From: Girardinichthys multiradiatus
Lineage: Eukaryota; Chordata; Actinopteri; Cyprinodontiformes; Goodeidae
Assembly (NCBI RefSeq): GCF_021462225.1
Contig: NC_061806.1
Span: 31,493,644-31,557,643, forward strand
Direction: 5' to 3'
Length of the DNA stretch: 64,000 nucleotides
A program made the translations under genes and the position numbers. The notes below the pieces were generated by a model. That model saw only the letters and a program-made list of their open reading frames with translations, ran no database searches and was not told the origin of the DNA. Below, one piece after another: positions 38,195-48,735 of this stretch (position 1 is its first letter; the number at the start of each line of letters is the position of its first letter).

Positions 38195-38468
38195 TGAGGC
38201 AGAGGTGTACAGCACTGTCTCGCAAGGCCAGTGGTTGAAATCTCAGGTGTGGCTTTTCTGGCTAGAGTTTGTTCAGAAAGTAGTCTGAACAAAATGTAGG
38301 TTCCTCTTGTAAAAAAAAGAAAAATAACAAAGAAACATCCCTAATTATAAAATGAATGTAAGGAGTGAACTTAGATTATTGCTTGTCCTATATGTCTTCA
38401 TAATGAGCTAGGATAGGCGCCAGCAACCCTGAACATAATAAAACCGACCAAGAAATGTGAATGAATGA
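38195..38468 (+). mobile_element. Old tRNA-derived SINE, degenerate
   Basis: The head-like part GTGAGGCAGAGGTGTACAGC with B-box remnant GTGGTTGAAATC is followed by a scrambled body. The 3' end is recognisable (GGATAGGCGCCAGCAACCCT, GAATGAATGAA). It is an older, internally altered relative of the family at 32430. Confidence 0.5.
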
Positions 38469-38915
38469 AATTCACTAGAAAATGTAGATGCATCTTTAGT
38501 TAATGAAACGATTTCTACTCTGACATGCTTTTACATGCTAACTACAGGTTTATCAAAACATTTTCAGATTACACACTCCTTACACACTACCTGATTCAAT
38601 TTGAGTATATTAACATTCAAGGGTTTTTGAAATTGCATCTTTCTTATTTAAAATTGTGTTATGATTAGAAATGTAAATGTGGAATTGACAACTATTTCTA
38701 CTACCATTAGAAAAAATAAACAGATTCCTTTAATTCCAAAGTTGTGTAAAGCATCCATTATAATAACCAAAAAAAGAGAAAAACAAACAAAAATGCACTC
38801 TTCCTTAACTGAAAATAGATATGTCATATTACAATGTTTAAATATCTGTATAACAGTTTGCTAAAATGGAGAAGCAGAGTTTTTTTCTAGAGCTTCAGAC
38901 ATTTTACTTATGTCT

Positions 38916-39107
38916 GGGGCGCGGTGCTGATGGTGTAGGGGTTAAGTGCGCAACCATGTACGGAGGCTACAGTCCTCGAGGCGGCTGTCCTGGACCCGGC
39001 GACATTTACCGAATGTCTCCCCCTCTCTCTAGGCCCTTTCCTGTCTACTTACTGTCAAAAACAAAGGCTACTAGTGCCAAAAAAAATATCTTTAATTAAA
39101 AAAAAAA
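38916..39107 (+). mobile_element. tRNA-derived SINE of a second family
   Basis: GGGGCGCGGTGCTGATGGTG starts the tRNA-like head, with GGTTAAGTGCGCAACCATGT and TACGGAGGCTACAGTCCTCG. The pyrimidine-rich body is TCTCCCCCTCTCTCTAGG, CCTTTCCTGTCTA. It ends with an A-rich tail. This is a common teleost SINE type, and the ORF across it is not a gene. Confidence 0.7.
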
Positions 39108-41172
39108 TTTAATAAATTTTACTTATCTTTATAAACTGATTTAAGATTTTTTATAGCTGTGTAGAGTAAAGAATTTGAGCTTTTATTTGCAGTGACAGGA
39201 CCACCTCATGTTGTAGTCATTGAGTCAGCCATGAATTTACCTGTATACCAAAATATTGTAGAGCCAAATGTGGATATATCAGTCCAATTGCTGAAGTGTG
39301 GCCCAAATTTATAACCCAATGACAGATGAAGAAAAGAATCAAGGTGTTGCCTTGTTGGAGTTCTGAGCTCAAAACAGATGTACCCAAATGCCACAGACAC
39401 CCATTAAACTGTTTTTTTTAATAGGTGACGCCACAATGTTCTGCCAGTTCTGTATTGTACTTAGCTTTCACGCACTACTACTGCTTATTGGTTTTATCTC
39501 TTACATAAATAAAGAAAAGTTGTAATAATTCAGCTGTCACAATAATGTGAAAATGTGTTCACATAGTTTTCAGAGCCTATGAAGAAAAAACAAGTTATAA
39601 CAATATAAATAATATCAACATTGATTATTACTCATTACCATGACTGTAGTTCATCCCTACATTTAAACTACCTTACCTTAGCTTTTCTTTTTGGAATCTG
39701 CATTTCTGAAAGCAAGATATGCTCAAAAAACTTTCAGTATAAAAAATACAGATCATAATTATACAAACAATCCATAAAAGAGAGATAAAGCATTCAAAGG
39801 AGCTAACTCAGTTGTTGTACATAAGAGGAATATACTAGTAGACCTTTTGACATGCCAACCTCATATCTGGTTTTGGAACTTAGGTCAAGACAAATCTAAT
39901 GTCAAGATCTTCCTGAGTTTTTGTTCACCAAAAATATTTAACCTTAACAAGCCACAACCTTTTTGAACTCTTGGTTTGTAGTCTGCACTTTGAGCCCTGT
40001 ACGTGTATTGTAAATATTTAGATTTTAAAATGAAACTGCATCAGTATCCATAAATATCATCTTCCATCTTTGGTTCTGTTGCTATGCAAAATGAGGTACA
40101 CTCTGTGTAAAGATGGATATTAAGACCCAGCCAATCAGCAGAAGCACTTCTCCACCAACTCTGTGGTGCTCTGCAAGTTATACATCTTTAAAAGTCTGTT
40201 ATGTTGGTTGTGATCATGTCTGGTGGCTGCCAGAGAAAACGGAAAAGAAAAGTTGACCAGTATGTCAGTTTAACGACAGGGTGGTGGGATTTTGCAGCAA
40301 GGGTATTCTGGGGAAAAAACATTACTTGTTCTAAGTCAATATAAAAAAATGGCTTTAAATTCAATTTTTAACACCTATTAGTAATACTCAAAGCATATCT
40401 ATAAAATTTGAATGAAATCTAAAATAACATTTAAGGTTCACCTTTTGTACAGTAAAAAGTTCCAGTTCAAATGCTTCAAGTAATCTAAATATCTGCTCTC
40501 TTTATTTTCCTTCCAATGAGCAGGACTTTCTGTAGAAGTTTTTATGTGGTTTGGATGAATAATTCATCAGCCTTTCCCAATGTCTTTGAATAATTTTATT
40601 TATAGGGGAAAGAACATTGGGAGCACCAAAGTGAATCTCATCAATTCATACCCATCAGGTGGCACATTTCACACACATTGGACATTTCTCTTTGAAGTAG
40701 GACAAAACATAGCTGATAATTGGAAAGCAAGATAAGGTTTTACCAGAAGCACTAACTCTTTTAAGTAGAACAGGTTCTCTGGGTGTCATGGCTGGAGCGT
40801 CAGGTGCCAACCAGATGCCAGTTTGTGTGGGTTGTTCAAGGAACACGAATATGTATTTGTTATGCATCTCATGCTCAGCACATGTGCATTGTCCTTAAGA
40901 CTTTGGCTCCTTTTTTACTCAGGTTCTATCCAGTCTGACTCTGGTATCATATTGTGGATTATGTGCTTTCACTTGTTGAGAAGAAAGGACAAGCAAAGAA
41001 GAAAATAAGAGCCCCTTGAGCAGATTAAAATAAAAGTCATACTTTTAAGAGATAGAAAAAAAAATCCAGAAATACATCACATTAAAGCAGGGGGCTGATC
41101 AGTTGATTATCCATAAGTCGGAAATTATTTATACCCCTGGAAAAGTTTGGCTTAGAGTAATCTTTTAATTTT
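39108..41172. other. Unassigned DNA left of the retroviral element
   Basis: AT-rich, with no recognised gene or repeat ends up to the ACCAA target duplication at 41173. Confidence 0.4.
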
Positions 41173-41177
41173 ACCAA

Positions 41178-41470
41178 TGTTAGGTATTATTTAGTCAACT
41201 CAGAGGTAAGAACGATACAGTCATAGTTACTTGTGACAAGGGTAGCCCACTTTGCAGTGAAACTACAAAGTTTTGACACCCTATCTCTTTATTTATATAC
41301 ACAGTTCAACAGACAGTTCAGACAGGGTGTATGTGTGTGAGACGGAAAGGAGGCTGGTTCACACAGAGATAACAATGATCTCACACACACAGGGAGGAAG
41401 GCATAGTGCAGGTGCCTTGCAACCCAAGGTTTTTACATGAGTGATAACAAGTCCTCACACCCATCCAACA
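41178..41470 (-). repeat. 3' LTR of the retroviral element
   Basis: 293 bp, reading identical to 47896-48188. The ACCAA target duplication lies immediately outside it (41173-41177). The minus-strand polypurine tract (41471-41482) abuts it on the inner side. Confidence 0.9.
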
Positions 41471-41482
41471 GTCCCTCCTTTT
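41471..41482 (-). other. Polypurine tract of the retroviral element
   Basis: The minus strand reads AAAAGGAGGGAC directly before the TG of the 3' LTR, the usual place for the plus-strand primer. Together with the primer binding site it fixes the element's orientation. Confidence 0.75.
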
Positions 41483-41632
41483 ATCACAAGTAAAAACATT
41501 TAATATAAAAACGAGTAAGAAAAATACTTTGTATGAGCGAAAACCCACGGACGGTAAACAGATTATATTTTGTGGGAAATACTCATACGGCCCCGCCGCC
41601 CTCGGCGACCATTAAAAGTTAAATGTTGATTA

Positions 41633-41864
41633 ATACTTGAAATCATAAAAATAAAATAATGATACTTGAAATCATAAAAATAAAATAATGATACTTGAAA
41701 TCATAAAAATAAAAGAATGATACTTGAAATCATAAAAATAAAAGAATAATACTTGAAATCATAAAAATAAAAGAATAATACTTGAAATCATAAAAATAAA
41801 ATAATAATACTTGAAATCATAAAAATAAAAGAATAATACTTGAAATCATAAAAATAAAAGAATT
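41633..41864. repeat. 29-bp x 8 tandem repeat
   Basis: Eight back-to-back 29-bp units, each starting ATACTTGAAATCATAAAAAT. They differ mainly at two positions near the unit end (AATAATG, AGAATG and AGAATA variants). The array lies inside the retroviral element between the env remnant and the polypurine tract. There are no spacers, so it is a minisatellite rather than a CRISPR. Confidence 0.95.
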
Positions 41865-42054
41865 AAAAAATCTGCCCTGTTTATGTCATCATTGTACTTT
41901 TTCTCATTTCACTTAAGCAACAACTTCTTTCGATTTTCTGCTGTAAGGTCATTTTATGAAATACAATGTATGAGTACACTCAGGCTTTTGATGTGATTTA
42001 TTTACAACATGTCATCATAATCGTCCCCTTCATTTTTGTGCATTTCTACCTAGT

Positions 42055-42273
42055 TCAGTGTTGCATATGCCACCATGAACAATACCAGAAATTCTGTAGG
42101 AATGGATGTGCGTCATGTTCTTCCGTCAGTGTTCTGAGATGGGTCCCGTCTGATGTCCATCTCTTCTGGTTCGGTATCACCTCCTGTGGATCCTGCTTTA
42201 GATAGAGAAAGAGTCCTGCTACCAGAATTAAGCTCAGGCTTATCAGTCCTGTCCACAAGTTACAGAGAGCCAT
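42055..42273 (-). pseudogene. env start remnant of the retroviral element
   Basis: A 72-codon frame begins with ATG just after the integrase end. It contains a long hydrophobic stretch (LISLSLILVAGLFLYL) after a short N terminus, suitable for an envelope signal or anchor. Nothing resembling a surface or fusion subunit follows before the AT-rich tandem repeats at 41633. Position is the main argument for env. Confidence 0.4.
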
Positions 42274-42351
42274 TTTATAATTGGGCGCAGATCAGCTGTT
42301 TTCTTCACCGGTTTGAGACGCTGGGCCATCTTTGAACCCGGACTTCCTCTG

Positions 42352-44216
42352 CTACCCCGTCGGTTGATCTGGCTCCTGTAATGGCAAAACTGGCTTACAG
42401 TGGCTTTTATGGATCCAGGAAGGCCTCTCTGCTATTTTCAGAACTGTGGGCGTTGTCAGGAGTATTTGAAACGGCCCTTTCCACCAAGGAGTGCTCCAAT
42501 CCTTCCGGTGGAGTGTCTTAATCAGGACCAGGTCTCCAGGCCTCATTCTGTGGGATAGGAGCAGAGATTATCGGCAGACCACTGGACATTTGTTCTTCTT
42601 TTGTCTGCAACATTTTATTCATCCACTCAGCTAATGAAGGTTCCTGTTGTGCTTTCTCTATTTCATTCATGTCAGAGGGCAGAGAAAACGGTCTGCCATG
42701 TACTATTTCTTTGAGAATACAAATTCACATCAGCAACTTGGTGTCACGTGATCTCAGACTCAGAATATAGTGGGTGGAGCCATACAATGATGTACAGTAG
42801 GTGGCAAATGGAGTAAGACCAGTTTGATTTGGAGTTATTCTCATCCATAATTAACCAGGGATAGGCATTCGGGCCATGGCCTCCCTGTTTCTTCCATTGT
42901 TTTCCTTAATCTTTAACTGAAACCCTAATGCTTTAGAACTTAGTTCTATTAATTTATTTACAAAATGAGTTCCATTATCTGACCTTATAATCTGTGGGAT
43001 ACCATATGTGGGGAAGAAATGTGTCACTAGGTTCATCTATTACAACTAGGCAATATTTCTTCCCCCGTGTTTGCAACAAATTATGCATGATCTGCAAAAA
43101 TGATTTGCATAGTCAGAAATATTTATAGTGTAGCATTAATGCTTTACCAGATGTGACATATTCCCCCCTTGACACGTGGATCTTCCCAATGTGTCACTGT
43201 AGCCGCTGTGTTGTATAAATATTTTGGGAGGATTGGTTTATCTTCTATCTGATAGATGTCATCTTTTTTCTGTGCTCCTCTCTTTAGCCAGGCCTTTATT
43301 TCTGTCTTGGTTGCTGACTGTTGGGCGTCTTTCAGCACGTCTGTGTCTATAAATAGCAGATCTGACATTTTCTCTTTAATAGGTTGAAATGAGTTAGTTC
43401 TGTCCCTGATGATGTTTTAAAACCTCTATTTTGCCAAATCTTAGCATGGTGATGTACTGATCCGAAAACGTATTGGCTGTCTGTGTATATAGTAAGTATT
43501 TGTCCCTCATGTAATTCACATGCTCTTACTACAGCATATAATTCTGCTGTTTGGGCTGAGCATGTATTGGGTAGAGATTTAGCTTCTATTATCCTATCGA
43601 TGGTTGTTACTGCATAACCAACTCTATTCTTTCCATATTCATCTTTAGATGCTGAGCCATCTACAAACACAACACATGAATCTGGTATAAGGGTTTGAGA
43701 AATGTCTTGTCTGGGTTTGGTGTCTTCTTCAACTTTTGCTTTATAAGAATGTGGTTTTCCATCTTCTGCAGTAGGTATTAGAGTACTTGGATTTAAAGGG
43801 CACATCTTTTTAGAGTTATGTTTGGCTGTGATAATAATAGCGATGTCAGTGTGATATGTCTTGCATGTAGCGTCAGGTGCTTCTCTTAATATTCCTGACT
43901 TCAACATATCTTGTATTACTGGCTTAGTACCTTCTTCAGCTTCTGGCTTTAAGGGGTATTGACGGACTAATGGCCTTTTTTCAGATATTAGTTTAACCTT
44001 GTATGGTGGGAACCCCTTTATAAGTCCTACATCAGTTGATGATTGGGACCATAGTTCAGGTGGGACAGCAGCTAGGGCAGGATGCATGTTGCTCTCAGCT
44101 AAGCCCTGTATTTGTCCCTCTGCCTCATCTAAATGTATCCTTGGATGGACTTTGACTGTCCACGCCAGAATGAGCTTCCAGATTCCTGTATTAGGATCCA
44201 CTTTTGACAGTGTCAA
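42352..44216 (-). pseudogene. pol remnant of the retroviral element (RT, RNase H, integrase)
   Basis: Read on the minus strand. 44216-43860 carries the N-terminal fingers of reverse transcriptase (PLVRQYPLKPEAEEG, LKSGILREAPDA). The frame then jumps straight into the connection region, so the palm with the catalytic YxDD box is missing. RNase H follows with FVDGSA (about 43660), TAELYAV and YTDSQYVF, three of the four metal-binding acids visible. Integrase is in pieces: a segment before the zinc finger at 43144-43368, part of the core with SDNGTHF at 42851-43036 but without the catalytic glutamate region, and a C-terminal domain at 42352-42546 (WWKGPFQILL, GPY/F-type). This is a gammaretrovirus-like pol, internally deleted and non-functional. 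Confidence 0.8.
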
Positions 44217-44229
44217 TGCTGTTCCTGCA

Positions 44230-46917
44230 GAGGTTTAAAGCCTCTGTTTTTCCAAATTCTTATTATTCTTTTTTATTATATTTTATAAAGTAAGTCCTTA
44301 TTACATTTAAAAATGAGATCAATATTTTTGGTAGTTGCTATTATTATAAATAATGCTTGGTTTAGTTCTTATTAAAAATAAAAAATAAAAACTCACTCAC
44401 TGATGAACACAAAAAAATGAAGGGCATATTATATCTTATAATCTTAGTTTATCTTACCCAGTTTTATAGATACAACATACAGTTTCAGTCAGCTTTGTAT
44501 TTAGTTCAAATAACTCAAGTTTGTTTCAATTAACTCACGTTTTCTCTATTTCAGTCCAGTCCAGTAATTCTGTTAAGGTTCATTTCATCTTATGTTAAGT
44601 TTGAGTCTAATTCAATCATTTTGAACCTGACTGGAAAAAGTCTAAACATCTGTTAAAATCTTTTTGTTTTACCATAGAGAACTGACCTAATATTATTATG
44701 GTATGTTGAGGACTCTAATTTTTACATAACATGAAACAGACATTTATTTCACAAAAACAGAAAGTCAAACACAGACATTTGGCCACATGAAAGTTTAAAT
44801 AACCTGTTTGTAAAAGAATTGTGAAAAATTGAAGACAGATCTATAAACTTTCTTATGGTTATCAGTATTTTTAATACAGGTAGAACCTTTGCTATCTTTA
44901 TATGATTTTTCGGAAAAGATTCTGGAAACCTTATTAAGATATAAATTTGGCAAAGATCATCAGAACATCAGACCTTTCTTAGCGCTTTTAAGGTCCCTCA
45001 AAGATGCATTACAATGAAATCAGTCATTCCCATTCACACACATTCACACACTACTTACTTATTTTTCTGTCAGAGTAATTTTTATTTGCAAAAATTTGAA
45101 CATAATTTGACTTCTATTATTCTTAAAATGCACATTGTTTCCTCATAACCCCTTTTGTTTCCACTAGGTCTGTTTTGAACACTTCAATTCTTTTTTTTTT
45201 TTTATTCACCAAGAATCAATAAGGTGGTCTTAGTGGGTCCACCTTAAAGGTGTTATCTGTTGGGTGTCATGTTATCATTGTCAGGTCAGTGAGGTTCATA
45301 AGTCAGTCAGAACCTTGGTCGTTTGTTCTGTGCACATAATGTTTCATAGATCCAGCCTATGATTAGTCAGCAAAACTTCCACCTATAGGAGAAAAATTGA
45401 TTGTTAATGAATGAGCTGCATTTCCTAGGAACACTGTCTTCCTTCTGGATGAGCATCACCTGTTGAAAAACTATCATTGTTTGTTTCACATATTCAATCA
45501 GATCTTTATATTATACCAGTAGGTGAAGTTGTTAGTATCTCATGTAGACTGACATATACTGTTGCATTTGGAGAAGATCTCAGATTAAATAAACATAGTT
45601 AGAGCTTCAATCCAGGTTCATTTTGTGTCTGCAGACTTTAGCCAATTTTTCTTTTCTTTTTTTTTTTTTATACATAAAGAGCAAGATTCAAAACATTTTC
45701 AAAAGGCAGATTGTGGCAGAATGTAGACAAAACTGCTTATTGATTGACAAAATAACATTCAAGCACACAATCACCATATTAAAAGGCTCTACTTCTAGAG
45801 AATCACTAAACTTCTGGGGTCCGGTTTTGGCCCGCGGACCTTGAGTTTGACACATGCAGAGGTAGAGTTACAATTTTTTTTTCAGACCTTTCAGCAGAGA
45901 CAGGCTTCTGCTGTTTGCAGAAGTTTTATCTTTGTTTTCAGGCAGCTGCATCTCTTTGTCAAGGTCGTTTCACAGAGCTGAAATTTAACTTCTCTCAAAG
46001 AGGAAAAATCAAGAATGCACACAATCTGAGCCAAATATGGAATTATTTCCCTGTAAAATTAATCTTTTGCATTTTATCATGATATTGTTAGTAGTATAAC
46101 ACCATAGAATGATTTTTAAAGCACCTGTTTCTCACTAATGCTTGCCTACAAAATCTTTTACTCTCAGATTACTTCTTTAACAACATTCTGTTCTCTCTTC
46201 TCTAGTCATTGTTCACTGGGTTGTCCAGTTGGACAGTTTCCATGTTGTCCACATTGTCACCTCCTCTTTTAACTTCTTTTACCACGTCCTCTAAAACCAT
46301 CTCTTAGTCTTTATAATCTAACCTGGGATGGGTGGCAGTCCGCCCCCCCCTTTATTTGTTTTCAGTTAAGCTGAAAGTTTTTTTCTGTGCTTTTCTTAAG
46401 GCCTCAGTATTATGGCTATGTCAGTTAAAAGCTGCTCTTATTGTTGTTTTTTTAATTCATCTTTTTGTTTTAATCTGTTTATCAACTGTGAGCACTCAGG
46501 GACTGAAAAGTCCCCTTTGAAATTATAATCTGGCAAGGTTTTTTATTGTCTCTTGAATCTTTTGAATGCTTAATCTCCAGTTTAAGATCCCCGTGTAGTT
46601 TTAGGATTTCAGTGATAATTAAGTTACCTAAAAATCCGTATTTTTATGCCATCGTGCACATATTTCTGTTAAATCAGAGCTTTTTCTCTGTTCTTTCCCC
46701 ATTGTTCTTTGTTATTTTTCTCTTTTTAGTTTTCATTATTGCTAATTTTAGATCCCCTTGTAATTTTAAGACATCCTTTGTATCTAATTTGCCCAAAAAC
46801 CCATGTTTTTTATTTTTTATTCCATCTATGACAGATCATACCTGCTCCTTTTACATAGTTCTCCATAAACTTTACCTCCCCTTCTAAGTCAATTAGTTTA
46901 CTTTGTTTCTTCCCCAT
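44230..46917 (-). pseudogene. gag remnant of the retroviral element
   Basis: The minus-strand ATG at 46917 opens a short peptide starting MGKKQSKLIDLEGE. Gly2 could be a myristoylation site, as expected for a Gag matrix start. The frame breaks after about 36 codons. Downstream, two related peptide blocks sit in changing frames, both containing a GFLG-x-L and LKL-x-GDLKL pattern (about 46740-46810 and 46560-46640), which suggests an internal duplication. From there to about 44.2 kb no minus-strand ORF over 60 codons remains and no capsid or zinc-knuckle motif was recognised. A hAT-like terminal fragment lies at 45815-45856. The identity as gag rests on position and the start peptide. Confidence 0.5.
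45815..45856. repeat. hAT-like terminal fragment
   Basis: TTTTGGCCCGCGGACCTTGA followed by GTTTGACACATG resembles, in reverse, the widespread fish hAT terminus of the type CAGGGGTGTCAAACTC. Its partner end was not found. It sits inside the gag-equivalent region of the retroviral element. Confidence 0.4.
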
Positions 46918-47265
46918 TATGTTTTATGTTAGTTTAATTGTAGTATAAATGTCCCAGATAAAAGGTCACTGGCATGAGACTTTAAGGAGAGGACATTAAC
47001 ACGCCCTTCTACTGCGACTAATTCGCAGCGGTGTTAATTTTCTGGAATGAAATCCGACCTGAATCTCCAAAGTCACCAGTACGTAGTTTTAATCTGGGCA
47101 AAAGAAAACACAGGACTAGCAGAATCCTGCTATGATTCTATTAAAATGCTTAGTCCTCCAAACACACACAACACAGTCACACAGTTAGTTTCAGGTACCT
47201 TGTAATTTTTCTAAGTTAACTTGGTGTTATTTTATGAGCTCAATTTACTCCGTTCTTTTTACTTT

Positions 47266-47625
47266 TATAGCGCTTATTCTATTCCCTCGCAGGGGAATAA
47301 CCCTTAGTCGTTTTATTTGGCCCCCTTCTTGGCGGGGCCCTACCTTAATTTGTCACTATTCCTTTCACGGTGGAATAAAACCATCCCAATGCAGCGTCCT
47401 TACCGGCGACGCACTACCAACGACTTTTAAGTACTTTTCTTCTTTTATTTATATAGCGCTTACTCTATTCCCTCGCAGGGGAATAATCCTCAGTCGTTTT
47501 CTTTAATCCCCTTCACGGCGGGATTGTACCAAATTTGTCACTATCCCTTTCACGGTGGAATAAAACCATTCGAATGCAGCGTCCTTACCGGCGACGCACT
47601 ACCAACGACTGTTAAGTACTTTTCC
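47266..47625 (-). repeat. Two-unit tandem duplication in the retroviral leader
   Basis: Two diverged direct copies of about 185 bp (47266-47451 and 47452-47625). Both share TATAGCGCTTA(T/C)TCTATTCC, CCTCGCAGGGGAATAA, TTTCACGGTGGAATAAAACC and CAGCGTCCTTACCGGCGACG. The region lies between the primer binding site and the gag start. It is unusually GC-rich and rich in small hairpins (for example CCCTCGCAGGGG). Confidence 0.8.
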
Positions 47626-47872
47626 TATGAACTGTATTTTAAAACTGTCTCACCTCGGAGTTGACTTCTTGGTGACTCTTTGAACCCTGTGAGAGTCACC
47701 CCGCGCAGAGGAAGGCTATAACCCACTGGCCAGGTGTGAATTCACACACACCGGGACTTTCAGCCACTCCGGCTAAAGGAGGCTGTGCAGCGGTGCCTCG
47801 CTCGACGTCAGGCTTCCCCCACGGATCCCAGAGTCACTGTTAAAGCAAAGAGAAATAAGGTTATTGAATTAC

Positions 47873-47890
47873 TCCGGCTTCGAAGGACCA
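47873..47890 (-). other. Primer binding site, probably tRNA-Tyr
   Basis: Five bases inside the 5' LTR the minus strand reads TGGTCCTTCGAAGCCGGA, the complement of a tRNA 3' end with CCA. The acceptor-side TCGAAGGACCA preceded by CCGGC matches eukaryotic tRNA-Tyr (from memory), except for one extra T between CCGGC and TCGAAGG. TGG placement and distance from the LTR are typical. Confidence 0.6.
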
Positions 47891-47895
47891 ATAAA

Positions 47896-48188
47896 TGTTA
47901 GGTATTATTTAGTCAACTCAGAGGTAAGAACGATACAGTCATAGTTACTTGTGACAAGGGTAGCCCACTTTGCAGTGAAACTACAAAGTTTTGACACCCT
48001 ATCTCTTTATTTATATACACAGTTCAACAGACAGTTCAGACAGGGTGTATGTGTGTGAGACGGAAAGGAGGCTGGTTCACACAGAGATAACAATGATCTC
48101 ACACACACAGGGAGGAAGGCATAGTGCAGGTGCCTTGCAACCCAAGGTTTTTACATGAGTGATAACAAGTCCTCACACCCATCCAACA
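47896..48188 (-). repeat. 5' LTR of the retroviral element
   Basis: 293 bp. Read on the minus strand it runs TGTTGGATGG to AATACCTAACA. It holds GTATATAAATAAAG, which combines a TATA-like box with an AATAAA polyadenylation signal in one stretch. No difference from the LTR at 41178-41470 was seen by eye. Confidence 0.9.
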
Positions 48189-48528
48189 ACCAACATGTCC
48201 CTTCTGACTGGATGCAATATTAACATAATAGAGTGGCCCAGACTGAGTCCTAACTATTGTCAAAATATAAGTGGAATCAAGCAAAAACATTTTCCATCAA
48301 AAACTGAGAAGGAAGAGAATATATTGAGACATGTCATTTTGGATTGTAGCTTGAAATATAAATGATTTATTTGTCAGAGTTCATGGGGAGAACAATTCTT
48401 GTAAAATGCTAACATTATGACTGAACTGAGTCACAGTCTGGAAGACTTTCAGAAACAATCAAACAGTGATGATGAATCATTTGAAGCAAAGTGTAAAAGA
48501 ACATGAGGTTTATTTAACTATTTTCACT

Positions 48529-48735
48529 GCGCTGTGGATCAGTGGGTTAGAGTACTCATCTGACCATCAGTTGGTTCTAATTTTGATTCCAGTTATTCCC
48601 CTTACCATATCACTGTAGGCTCATGGCATGATAGCAAATCCCCAGTTGTCTTCTGATGTCTCATATTCGTATATGAATGTGTGCAAATGGTTGAATGGGA
48701 CTTATAGAGTGGAATCATGTTGAGTGCAATACACT
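48529..48735 (+). mobile_element. tRNA-derived SINE of a third family, degenerate
   Basis: Head GCTGTGGATCAGTGGGTTAG (A-box region), a disturbed B box (GGTTCTAATTTTGATTCC), then GAATGTGTGCAAATGG and TGGAATCATGTTGAGTGCAA. It resembles the fish SINE with body GTGTGTGAATGGGTGAATG. It lies 340 bp outside the 5' LTR of the retroviral element. Confidence 0.5.

Larger units (their letters stand above)
41178..48188 (-). mobile_element. Endogenous retrovirus-like LTR element, defective, with identical LTRs
   Basis: A 7.0-kb provirus-like insertion in the minus orientation. Both 293-bp LTRs (41178-41470 and 47896-48188) start TG and end CA, and they read as identical. The insertion is flanked by the 5-bp duplication ACCAA (41173-41177 and 48189-48193). 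A primer binding site follows the 5' LTR and a polypurine tract precedes the 3' LTR. The internal 6.4 kb holds a degenerate gag start, pol with large deletions, and only the beginning of env. Pol resembles gammaretrovirus-like elements (RNase H and a GPY/F-type integrase end). LTR identity implies recent insertion, while the wrecked interior implies the element was already defective and was mobilised in trans. Confidence 0.88.

Noticed and set aside
41633..41864. Regular 29-bp repeats resembling a CRISPR array
   Set aside because: Units are directly adjacent with no spacers, in an animal genome inside an LTR element. It is a minisatellite.
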